From the NCBI GenBank assembly GCA_021805585.1, contig JAJZEY010000328.1, positions 1 through 8,837 on the forward strand: a stretch of DNA of 8,837 nt. The letters are read 5' to 3'. A program made the position numbers and the translations under genes. This document shows positions 1 through 5,944 of the stretch, one piece after another. The first letter of the stretch is position 1; each line of letters begins with the position of its first letter. A model generated the notes under the pieces. The model did no database searches. It was not told the DNA's origin and saw only the letters and a program-made list of their open reading frames with translations. The stretch is from Planctomycetota bacterium (GTDB lineage: Bacteria > Planctomycetota > Phycisphaerae > WQYP01).

Positions 1-750
1 ATGGATCGCCTGAATATCCCGCCAAGCGCGGGCGGATTTGCCGGCTCCTATTTTTTCCAGTGCATCCATCCGCAGCAGATCACGAAGAAGTTCCACATAT
101 GCCGGTGAAAACATGTAGTTGAGCATGCCGTGCCGCTTAAAGGGAAGCAGCGGTGCAAAATACCGGGGCAAGCGTACGGCCGCCCGCACCATGCTTATGA
201 CGTGCCGCTGCGATTCCAGCCAGCGCGCCACCAGCGGATGTTCTGCCGACTTCCATGGTTTATTTATGTTGTTATAGCGATATAATTCTGCGTCAATTGC
301 AGCATTTATTTGATAGTGCAGTCGCATGCGGCCTAAGGTGGTAGCTGGCCTGGAGTGATGCGCCGGCAGGCCAAAATCAGCGGCCTTCAGGTAATCATTA
401 AAACTGGTAAATGCCCCGGCCTGGGGAAGCGTTGCAATTCCCATGGCGGCCAGCGCCGCAGTTCGGTCCCCCGCTGTGCCAAGAAGCACATGGGCACCAA
501 GAATTTTTAATAAGGCCACCGCCGCGTTGTTTTGTGGCGTTACGCCGCGCGAATTCGCGGCATTCAATGCGGCGGGAAAATTCACCGTTCCATCCGGGTT
601 CAGCGGCGCGGTAACAAATGTGGTGGCGCGCGACACCTGATAATGCGGCGTGAACATTTCCAGCATCGCCCATGCCAGCAGACCGACCCACAAAAGTCCA
701 AGGAAGGTAAAGAACCAGCGGCGCACACTCCAATGTTTGGCTATCGGCAT
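1..750 (-). CDS. Membrane-anchored protein of unknown function, planctomycete-type family (3' end cut by window edge)
   Basis: The reading frame is open from ATG at 750-748 to the window edge, giving 250 codons with no stop; the C-terminus is missing. The N-terminus begins MPIAKHWSVRRW, followed by one hydrophobic segment at about residues 12-30, so it is probably a signal anchor with the rest outside the cytoplasm. Residues 47-80 read 'TAPLNPDGTVNF' and then 'GVTPQNNAAVALL'. I recognise this layout from large planctomycete families of hypothetical proteins; that is memory, not a search. The remainder (about 90-250) is soluble, with a Trp/Tyr/Arg-rich helical look and no catalytic motif I can name. 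The frame is open up to 846, but ATG 750 is chosen because a GGAAAA stretch lies about 10 bases upstream and the membrane segment follows directly. It lies 96 bases after the MFS gene stop on the same strand and may be cotranscribed with it. Function unknown. Confidence 0.7.
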   Translation of the reverse strand, partial: MPIAKHWSVRRWFFTFLGLLWVGLLAWAMLEMFTPHYQVSRATTFVTAPLNPDGTVNFPAALNAANSRGVTPQNNAAVALLKILGAHVLLGTAGDRTAALAAMGIATLPQAGAFTSFNDYLKAADFGLPAHHSRPATTLGRMRLHYQINAAIDAELYRYNNINKPWKSAEHPLVARWLESQRHVISMVRAAVRLPRYFAPLLPFKRHGMLNYMFSPAYVELLRDLLRMDALEKIGAGKSARAWRDIQAIH

Positions 751-770
751 AAGGCTTTTCCGGACAAGAC

Positions 771-790
771 CACTGGCACAATCACCAGTG
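771..790 (-). repeat. Inverted repeat (6 bp, 8-base loop) just upstream of the unknown gene
   Basis: CACTGG at 771-776 and CCAGTG at 785-790 are perfect inverted copies; on the minus-strand transcript the stem can extend by a G-U and an A-U pair. It sits 21 bases upstream of the ATG at 750, between the MFS stop and this gene. No T-tract follows, so it does not look like an intrinsic terminator. It could be a small mRNA structure that affects translation of the downstream gene, or chance. Confidence 0.25.
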
Positions 791-846
791 ATGGTACGAC
801 CGCCATGGTAATGGAATTGCTGATCTTCCGGCAACTTGCATTTTTT

Positions 847-2244
847 TTAAGTGTATGCGGTTGTCAGCGTAATCGGCTCCAGCCGCGGCATAATAAGCTG
901 CATAATTCCCATTGCCACCAGGTAAGAGGACCCGGCAATAACAAACGGAATTGTGTAATTGTTATGCGTCCAGGTAAGAATATGCCCGACCAGCCAGGCC
1001 AGAATTATTCCGCCGATGGCACCGGCCATTCCACCCAAACCGACCAGTGTGCCAACGGCAAACCGCGGGACCACATCGGAGGCGACGGTAAAAATGTTCG
1101 CCGAAAAGCCCTGGTGCGCCGATGCCGCCAGACCAATTAAAAACACCACCAGCCAGAGGTGGTTCTGGCCGGGAATAAATTCCACCAGCATCACGGGTGG
1201 CACGCAGCAGGCCATGGCCAGCATGGTCAGCTTGCGGGCTTTGTTGACGGTCATGCCGCGGCGCATGAAAAAGCCGGAAAGCCAGCCTCCAAAAATACTG
1301 CCGACGGTGGTCATGGAATAAATGACAATCACCGCCGGCCCGAACGAGGTGATGTTGAGCTTGTATTGGCTATGCAGAAAATCAGGAATCCAGAACAGCC
1401 AGAACCACCAGATTGGATCCGTCATGAATTTTACCACCACAAATGCCCAGGTCTGCCGATGGCGGAGCAATTCGGCCCAACTGACTTTTTGTGCCGGTGG
1501 GTCCGGTTCACTTTGAATAAAGGCCAGTTCCGCCGGCGATACCATCGCATGGTTCCGCGGCGACCTGTAGAAAGACAGCCAAATCGCGATCCAGGCGAAT
1601 TCCAACAGGCCGGTCGCGTAAAAGCCCGCTGACCATTTGAGTTTCAACGCCGGAAGAATGTAGGTGAACAGCACCGGTGTGGCGATGGCTCCGATGTTGG
1701 CACCGCAGTTAAGCAAACCGGTGGCCAGGGCACGCTGGCGTTTGGGAAACCATTCCGCCACCGCGCGAATACAGGCCGGAAAATTGGCGGATTCGGCAAA
1801 CCCCAGCACAAAACGCGCCACACCGAAACCCAGGATGGAAAGGCCGCCAATTTGTACAATCCATGCGGCATGTGCCCAGGTTGAATGCACCGGAAGGTAA
1901 ATGAGCAACCCATGACTGATTTCCGCCAGACTCCAGATCGCCACCGCAATGGCGAACCCCCACCGCACACCAATCCAGTCAATAAATCGCCCGGCCAGAA
2001 GCAGGCCCAGTGCATAAGCAATCTGGAAGACGACAATAATGTTGCCATAGTCCGCCTGTGTCCATGTAAAAAGTTTGGCCAGTTTAGGCTCGACCATGCC
2101 GATGACGCCACGGTCAATGTAGTTAACGGTGGTGACATAAAAAAGCAGAAAACAGATTATCCATCGAACTTTTCCAACATTTGAAGAACCGCCAGGCGCG
2201 ACCTGTCCGGCCGCAAATTGGTTGGAGTCATCTGTTTGCGCCAT
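847..2244 (-). CDS. MFS transporter, anion:cation symporter family (hexuronate/ExuT-like)
   Basis: A 465-residue inner-membrane major facilitator protein with about 12 hydrophobic segments, the normal length for the ACS (phthalate/hexuronate/glucarate) family. Family marks are 'NYIDRG' at residues 41-46, the motif-A-like loop 'GRFIDWIGVRWG' at 85-96, 'RFVLGFAESANFPACIRAV' at about 144-162 and 'EWFPKRQRALATG' at 164-176. The second half carries 'WFWLFWIPDFL' at about 280-290. These resemble ExuT-type symporters, which take up hexuronates or related sugar acids with H+; the actual substrate is inferred and uncertain. The start is ATG 2244-2242 because GGAGG (2254-2250) lies 5 bases upstream. 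An extension to 2346 is open but adds a non-hydrophobic, Arg/Phe-rich 34 residues that overlap a candidate promoter. The gene is divergent from the regulator/hyf operon and has the unknown membrane-anchored gene downstream. No adjacent sugar-acid catabolic enzyme is visible. Confidence 0.9.
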   Translation of the reverse strand: MAQTDDSNQFAAGQVAPGGSSNVGKVRWIICFLLFYVTTVNYIDRGVIGMVEPKLAKLFTWTQADYGNIIVVFQIAYALGLLLAGRFIDWIGVRWGFAIAVAIWSLAEISHGLLIYLPVHSTWAHAAWIVQIGGLSILGFGVARFVLGFAESANFPACIRAVAEWFPKRQRALATGLLNCGANIGAIATPVLFTYILPALKLKWSAGFYATGLLEFAWIAIWLSFYRSPRNHAMVSPAELAFIQSEPDPPAQKVSWAELLRHRQTWAFVVVKFMTDPIWWFWLFWIPDFLHSQYKLNITSFGPAVIVIYSMTTVGSIFGGWLSGFFMRRGMTVNKARKLTMLAMACCVPPVMLVEFIPGQNHLWLVVFLIGLAASAHQGFSANIFTVASDVVPRFAVGTLVGLGGMAGAIGGIILAWLVGHILTWTHNNYTIPFVIAGSSYLVAMGIMQLIMPRLEPITLTTAYT

Positions 2245-2249
2245 GGAAA

Positions 2250-2254
2250 CCTCC
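2250..2254 (-). promoter_or_regulatory. Shine-Dalgarno site that fixes the MFS start
   Basis: GGAGG on the minus strand, 5 bases before the ATG at 2244. This is the best ribosome binding site in the window. It favours this ATG over the more upstream in-frame starts up to 2346, which have nothing comparable. Confidence 0.75.
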
Positions 2255-2300
2255 GGCCGAAAAACATATCGACGAATAAAGTGCGGTTCAGATGGTGGGA

Positions 2301-2329
2301 ATCTTAGCAAAGCGAAGCGGTTTACACAA
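2301..2329 (-). promoter_or_regulatory. Candidate sigma-70-type promoter for the MFS gene
   Basis: On the minus strand, TTGTGT (2329-2324, 3 of 6 to the -35 consensus) is separated by 17 bases from TAAGAT (2306-2301, 4 of 6). TGC immediately precedes the -10 hexamer, the extended -10 pattern. Transcription would start near 2294, giving a leader of about 50 bases that ends in the GGAGG site. Spacing and position are good but the -35 is weak. The promoter consensus is assumed from bacteria in general. Confidence 0.4.
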
Positions 2330-2340
2330 CACATTTGCGC

Positions 2341-2370
2341 GCGCATAATATTTTGTTTGTGCGCATACTA
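2341..2370. repeat. Tandem GCGCATA direct repeats, 20-base period
   Basis: GCGCATAATA at 2341-2350 and GCGCATACTA at 2361-2370 match at 9 of 10 positions and start exactly 20 bases apart, about two helical turns. They lie directly upstream of the candidate MFS promoter, centred near -51 and -71 from its predicted start. That is where an activator would bind on one face of the helix. The binding protein is unknown. Chance cannot be excluded for a repeat this short. Confidence 0.4.
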
Positions 2371-2446
2371 AATTTGGTCAAGCCGGTGCATATCTGATGC
2401 TCTTTCAAGCCTACAAATCAGGATTAGCGGATCCCGAGTCGCCTTC

Positions 2447-2476
2447 AGCTTGCATAAGCGGCATTTACTGCAAGCT
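2447..2476. repeat. Perfect 8-bp inverted repeat with 14-base loop
   Basis: AGCTTGCA (2447-2454) and TGCAAGCT (2469-2476) are exact inverted copies. Five bases later on the plus strand comes a run of six T (2482-2487). As RNA read rightward this resembles a weak intrinsic terminator, but no gene lies upstream on that strand. It may instead be a protein-binding site, or it may separate the two divergent transcripts. Confidence 0.35.
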
Positions 2477-2541
2477 ATCCATTTTTTATCAAAAATATCG
2501 GACTTTCATCCTTAATTTAGATTGACAATATTATCTTGTAT

Positions 2542-2567
2542 TAGACTTTTACATCATCGACTAGACA
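2542..2567 (+). repeat. TAGAC direct repeats, 20-base period, overlapping the -35
   Basis: TAGAC occurs at 2542-2546 and again at 2562-2566, 20 bases apart. The second copy forms part of the proposed -35 hexamer of the regulator/hyf promoter. Short direct repeats like this could be operators for the adjacent DNA-binding protein (autoregulation); this is inference only. Confidence 0.25.
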
Positions 2568-2590
2568 TCTTTGGACATTTTTGCTACACT
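2562..2590 (+). promoter_or_regulatory. Candidate sigma-70-type promoter for the HTH-EIIA/hyf operon
   Basis: TAGACA (2562-2567, 5 of 6 to TTGACA) and TACACT (2585-2590, 4 of 6 to TATAAT) are separated by exactly 17 bases. Start would be near 2597, leaving a leader of about 24 bases that contains AAAGGGG (2605-2611) 9 bases before the ATG at 2621. The perfect TTGACA at 2522 has no good -10 at proper spacing, so it is less likely to be used. Confidence 0.5.
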
Positions 2591-2620
2591 TCGGTTGTGG
2601 ATTGAAAGGGGATCACAGCA

Positions 2621-3391
2621 ATGAAGCTGACCGTCCGTGACGCCGCCCGGCTATTAAATGTTTCCGAAAAAAGCGTTTATCGCTGGATTAAACAGGGGGC
2701 GATACCAGCCTATCAAATCAACGAACAGTACCGGTTTAACAGGGCGGAACTGCTGGAATGGGCCACATCTCGCAAAATTCAGGTTTCACCGGAAATTTTT
2801 GTGGAAGATCTGGCGACGGAATCTCCGCCGCCGACTCTTGGTGATGCCGTGCGTGATGGCGGCGTGTATTACCGCATAGCTGGTACCGACAAGGCGCAGG
2901 CGCTGCACTCGATTGTGGAAGTCATGCGATTGCCCGAAGAAGTAGACCGCGATTTTTTATACCAGGTGCTACTGGCGCGGGAGACGCTCGGTTCCACCGG
3001 TATCGGCAATGGCATTGCGATTCCGCACGTACGCAATCCGATTGTGCTGCACGTGGCCAAACCGATGGTCACCCTTTGCTTCCTGGAAACGCCAATTGAT
3101 TTCGGATCGCTGGATAAACAACCGGTCAACATCCTTTTTACACTGATCAGTCCGACCGTGCGAGCTCATCTTCAACTGCTTTCGCGACTGGCTTATGCCT
3201 TGCGGGATTCCTCATTTATGGCGGCCATTCAGGGACAGGCATCCCGGGACGATATATTACGCACGCTGCGCCTGATCGAATCCAAAATCGATCCGCCGCC
3301 GGCCGGCCCCGTCGCTACGCCGCTTCCCGCCACCGTGGGCGCCGGGAAACCTGACCAGAATTTAAAAAGCCAGGGCGCAACATGTGGCTGA
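2621..3391 (+). CDS. HTH (excisionase/MerR-like)-PTS EIIA (PtsN-type) fusion regulator
   Basis: A 256-residue cytoplasmic protein. Residues 1-52 form an excisionase-family winged helix: 'LTVRDAARLLNVSEKSVYRW', then 'IKQGAIPAYQINEQYRFNR', the usual recognition-helix and wing pattern of DNA-binding MerR/Xis domains. Residues about 74-222 are a fructose/nitrogen-type EIIA domain with the signature 'LGSTGIGNGIAIPHVRN' at 123-139. His136 is the expected phospho-acceptor. The 225-256 tail is Pro/Gly/Ala-rich and looks disordered. Such fusions combine DNA binding with a phosphorylation-sensing domain, so it is inferred to be a transcription regulator controlled by PTS-type phosphorylation or by an EIIA interaction. 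No EI or HPr gene is visible here. An AAAGGGG site lies 9 bases before the start. The last 10 bases overlap the start of hyfB, so the two are probably translationally coupled and cotranscribed. The domain assignment is firm; the regulated target is not shown. Confidence 0.9.
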   Translation: MKLTVRDAARLLNVSEKSVYRWIKQGAIPAYQINEQYRFNRAELLEWATSRKIQVSPEIFVEDLATESPPPTLGDAVRDGGVYYRIAGTDKAQALHSIVEVMRLPEEVDRDFLYQVLLARETLGSTGIGNGIAIPHVRNPIVLHVAKPMVTLCFLETPIDFGSLDKQPVNILFTLISPTVRAHLQLLSRLAYALRDSSFMAAIQGQASRDDILRTLRLIESKIDPPPAGPVATPLPATVGAGKPDQNLKSQGATCG

Positions 3392-5481
3392 TACTGACAC
3401 TCCTGGCGGCTGCGGGTTTCGCCTGGGGCGGCGTTTTTGGCCTTGCGGCCGGCCGCCGTTCCAATTGGGGGCAGTGGCTGTCCACCGGGATATCAATTGC
3501 ATCCGGAGCAATCGGCCTGACCGCCGCGGTTGCGATATTGCTGGCCAAATCCGCTGCGCCGCTTGAATTCCGCGGTGCGCTGCCGATCATGACCCTGCAT
3601 ATGAAGCTTGACCCGCTGGCGGCATTTTTTCTGGTTCCCATTTTTTTTATCGGCACGCTGGCTTCCATTTATGGCATCGGCTATTGGCCGCAATCCCGGC
3701 ATCCGCGTAACGGAAGTGGATTGCGCGCCTGGTTCGGCCTGCTGATTGCGGGCATGGCGGTCCTGACAGTTGCGGCGAGCGCGATGAGCTTCCTGCTGGC
3801 GTGGGAAATAATGGCCATAAGTGCATTTTTTCTGATTGCAACCGAAGATCACAAGCCCACTGCGCGGCAGGCGGCCTGGGTCTATCTGGCGGCAACCCAT
3901 GGCAGCACACTGCTGCTTTTTGGGCTGTTCGCCTTTATGCATCAGATCACCGGCACCTGGAATTTTGCGGAATTGCATACCAAAGGTCCCCACGCAGCAA
4001 GTGTGGCGGTGCAAAGCATCGTCTTTTTGCTGGCTCTGGCGGCATTTGGCATGAAAGCCGGCATGATGCCGCTGCATTTCTGGCTGCCGGACGCGCACGC
4101 CAGCGCTCCAAGCCATGTCTCGGCCACCCTTTCGGGCGTGATGATCAAAATGGGAATTTTCGGTTTGCTGCGTATCCTGCTTTTGCTGCCCGCCCATCCT
4201 CTGGGCTGGGGAGTTCTTATGATGATTTCAGGCCTGGTGAGTACATTTCTGGGCGTGCTGTGGGCCATCGGTCAGCACGATCTGAAAAAGCTGCTGGCCT
4301 ATCACAGCGTTGAAAACATCGGGATTATTTTAATTGGACTGGGGCTGGCACTTATCGGCCGGGCAAGCCACCACCCGGTCTGGGTCATCCTGGGGCTGGC
4401 GGGCTGCCTGCTGCATATCTGGAATCACAGTCTGTTTAAATCGCTTTTATTTCTTTCCGGCGGCAGCGCCATTCACGCCGCAGGCACAACGGATATCGAT
4501 AAAATGGGCGGATTTTCCCGCGCCATGCCGCTGACGGCAGTCCTGTTTTTGACCGGGGCCTGCGCGATATGCGGCTTTCCCCCATTGAACGGCTTTATTA
4601 GTGAATTATTTATATATCTTGGTTTATTTCACACTATGAAGGCCATGCCAATTCTGGCCGGCGGTGCGGTCGTTCTGGCCATGGCCGGAGCCCTGGCCGC
4701 AGCCTGCTTTACCAAGGCATTTGGCACGGCCTTTCTGGGTGCGCGGCGGCATGTCGGCAAAGCCGTGCATGAGGTGGCGGCCACCATGTGGGTTCCCATG
4801 CTGATATTGGCCGCAGCCTGCCTGTTGATTGGTCTGTTTCCGGCGGCACTTTGCGGCCCCCTCCAGCGCACCGCGGACGAACTGGTTCCCCGTGTCAGAC
4901 CGCGGCCTTCCATACAGATGTCTGTAATTTCTCCAACAGTCTCGGGTGTGAATTCGCAACGCAAAGTGCCATGGTTCGCATACAGGCATTTACAATCAGC
5001 CCTTCCCCACCTGACCGGGCTTATTCCTTTTGGCGTCATGACAACTGCGGCGATCTCGCTGCTGGGCGTTATCCTGGCAGCCGGGTGGATCGGAAAACGC
5101 TTTGCGAAAAGCCGGTCCCGTCCCACCTGGGACTGCGGGTACGTGCGGCCCTCGCCGCGTATGCAATACACGGCCTCTTCGCTGGGGCAACTGCTTTTGC
5201 GATCTTTCGAACCGCTTTCCAGTGTGCGACGCACCACCCGACCAATGCGAAGCTTGCGCGGATGGATTCCCGCAAGAAACAGCTTTCACACCCGCGCCGA
5301 TGACCCGGTTTTGAGCGGTATTTTAATTCCCGCATGGCACACGATACAGAGAATGATGCGCGTGGGAAAGTTCTTGCAGCAAGGCAGCGGGCAAAGCTAC
5401 CTCCTTTATATGCTTGGGGCATTAATCGGATTGCTGGCATGCAATTTACCACTTGGATTTTTATTTAAGGCTTTATTTTAA
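3382..5481 (+). CDS. hyfB: Hydrogenase-4 component B-like (NuoL-type) proton-conducting membrane subunit
   Basis: A 699-residue polytopic membrane protein, close to the HyfB size (about 670). It belongs to the NuoL/M/N-MrpA antiporter family and would translocate H+ or Na+ in the membrane arm. Visible marks: 'YGIGYWPQSR' at 97-106; Glu142 in 'LLAWEIMAIS' (the TM5 glutamate); the broken TM7 helix 'FGMKAGMMPLHFWLPDAH' with Lys225; 'LSGVMIKMGIFGLLR' with Lys256; 'HDLKKLLAYHSVENIG' at 299-314; 'HIWNHSLFKSLLF' with Lys353; and 'FTKAFGTAFLG' with Lys445. The HyfB-specific C-terminal domain is present: 'WDCGYVRPSPRMQYTASS' at 583-600, then 'ADDPVL', and a last membrane segment at about 673-695. This C-terminal part separates HyfB/HycC from NuoL. 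All expected ion-path charged residues are present, so it looks functional. ATG 3382 overlaps the regulator's stop (10 bases), with AGGGCG 4 bases before it. Confidence 0.92.
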   Translation: MWLILTLLAAAGFAWGGVFGLAAGRRSNWGQWLSTGISIASGAIGLTAAVAILLAKSAAPLEFRGALPIMTLHMKLDPLAAFFLVPIFFIGTLASIYGIGYWPQSRHPRNGSGLRAWFGLLIAGMAVLTVAASAMSFLLAWEIMAISAFFLIATEDHKPTARQAAWVYLAATHGSTLLLFGLFAFMHQITGTWNFAELHTKGPHAASVAVQSIVFLLALAAFGMKAGMMPLHFWLPDAHASAPSHVSATLSGVMIKMGIFGLLRILLLLPAHPLGWGVLMMISGLVSTFLGVLWAIGQHDLKKLLAYHSVENIGIILIGLGLALIGRASHHPVWVILGLAGCLLHIWNHSLFKSLLFLSGGSAIHAAGTTDIDKMGGFSRAMPLTAVLFLTGACAICGFPPLNGFISELFIYLGLFHTMKAMPILAGGAVVLAMAGALAAACFTKAFGTAFLGARRHVGKAVHEVAATMWVPMLILAAACLLIGLFPAALCGPLQRTADELVPRVRPRPSIQMSVISPTVSGVNSQRKVPWFAYRHLQSALPHLTGLIPFGVMTTAAISLLGVILAAGWIGKRFAKSRSRPTWDCGYVRPSPRMQYTASSLGQLLLRSFEPLSSVRRTTRPMRSLRGWIPARNSFHTRADDPVLSGILIPAWHTIQRMMRVGKFLQQGSGQSYLLYMLGALIGLLACNLPLGFLFKALF

Positions 5482-5524
5482 GGTGCCCGCCGCGCCCGGG
5501 GAAATGCGCCAAAAAGATTGGGAT

Positions 5525-5926
5525 ATGCTTATATTATCACTTCTATTTTCCATTGTGTTGATCGCCGCCAGCGGCCTGCCGGCGATGGCGTTTCGTCGGC
5601 GATCGAACCGCGGCCAAATCCTGACCACCATTTTATTGGTGGCCGGATGCGCAATCGGCATTGGCACGCTGGCGGTTTATGCGCTGCGGGGCCGGCCGGC
5701 ATGCCACATTGCACTGCCCTGGCCAACGCCACTGGGTCGGCCGGCATTCACGCTGGATGCCCTGGGCGCACTGTTTCTGTTGCCTGTTTTCGGCATATCC
5801 GCGCTTGGATCCATGTATGGAATCGGCTACTGGCCGCAGAGCCGCGGCGGGAAAGTACATTTATATGTCTTATATGTATTTTTAATTCTTCTGATACCGC
5901 TGGCTTGTGCGGTTTTTACAGGCTGA
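5525..5926 (+). CDS. Truncated HyfB-like protein (N-terminal fifth only; remnant or small membrane subunit)
   Basis: 133 residues, about four hydrophobic segments. It aligns along its whole length with the N-terminus of the upstream HyfB: 'RRSN-GQ' near residue 25, an 'LDALGALFLLPVFGISALGS' counterpart of 'LDPLAAFFLVPIFFIGTLAS', and an identical 10-residue block 'YGIGYWPQSR' at 98-107. It then stops within what would be TM4, before the TM5 glutamate and every ion-conducting lysine, so it cannot work as an antiporter. Only 18 bases separate its stop from hyfC, and no leftover HyfB sequence follows in any frame, so a simple frameshift does not explain it. The two copies are clearly diverged at the DNA level, so this is not a recent duplication. 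The start at 5525 is chosen because it matches the HyfB N-terminus; ATG 5504 is the alternative, and neither has a strong ribosome site. It could be a decayed second hyfB kept in frame, or a real accessory subunit. Confidence 0.7.
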   Translation: MLILSLLFSIVLIAASGLPAMAFRRRSNRGQILTTILLVAGCAIGIGTLAVYALRGRPACHIALPWPTPLGRPAFTLDALGALFLLPVFGISALGSMYGIGYWPQSRGGKVHLYVLYVFLILLIPLACAVFTG

Positions 5927-5944
5927 TTTCCACGGACTCCAGTT

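Larger units (their letters stand above)
2245..2620. other. Divergent intergenic region (376 bases)
   Basis: This is the spacer between the leftward MFS gene and the rightward HTH-EIIA/hyf operon. I see no protein-coding gene in it. It is clearly more AT-rich than the flanking genes, most of all at about 2480-2600. It contains a candidate leftward promoter next to the MFS gene, a pair of GCGCATA direct repeats, an 8-bp inverted repeat with a nearby T-run, a TTGACA hexamer at 2522-2527 without a good -10 partner, and a candidate rightward promoter just before the regulator gene. No tRNA or obvious riboswitch core is recognisable. Confidence 0.7.

Noticed and set aside
741..806. 21-codon hydrophobic small ORF on the minus strand whose stop overlaps the start region of the unknown gene
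   Set aside because: No ribosome site at suitable spacing (the nearest GGAAG is about 18 bases away) and no attenuator structure. Too short to support as a leader peptide.
532..1140. Plus-strand open frame of 202 codons across the MFS/unknown-gene junction
   Set aside because: It overlaps two better-supported minus-strand genes, has no ribosome site, and encodes no recognisable domain.
2245..2346. N-terminal extension of the MFS protein by 34 residues
   Set aside because: The added residues are not typical of the family, overlap a candidate promoter, and the downstream ATG has a GGAGG site at proper spacing.
2522..2550. Perfect TTGACA hexamer as a promoter for the regulator
   Set aside because: No reasonable -10 hexamer lies 16-18 bases downstream; the best candidate (TAGACT) is only 14 away. 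The 2562-2590 pair fits better.
3493..4197. Minus-strand open frame of 234 codons inside hyfB
   Set aside because: Antisense to conserved HyfB motifs (TM5-TM7). Its composition is low in hydrophobics and rich in Gln/Arg/His, typical of a shadow frame.
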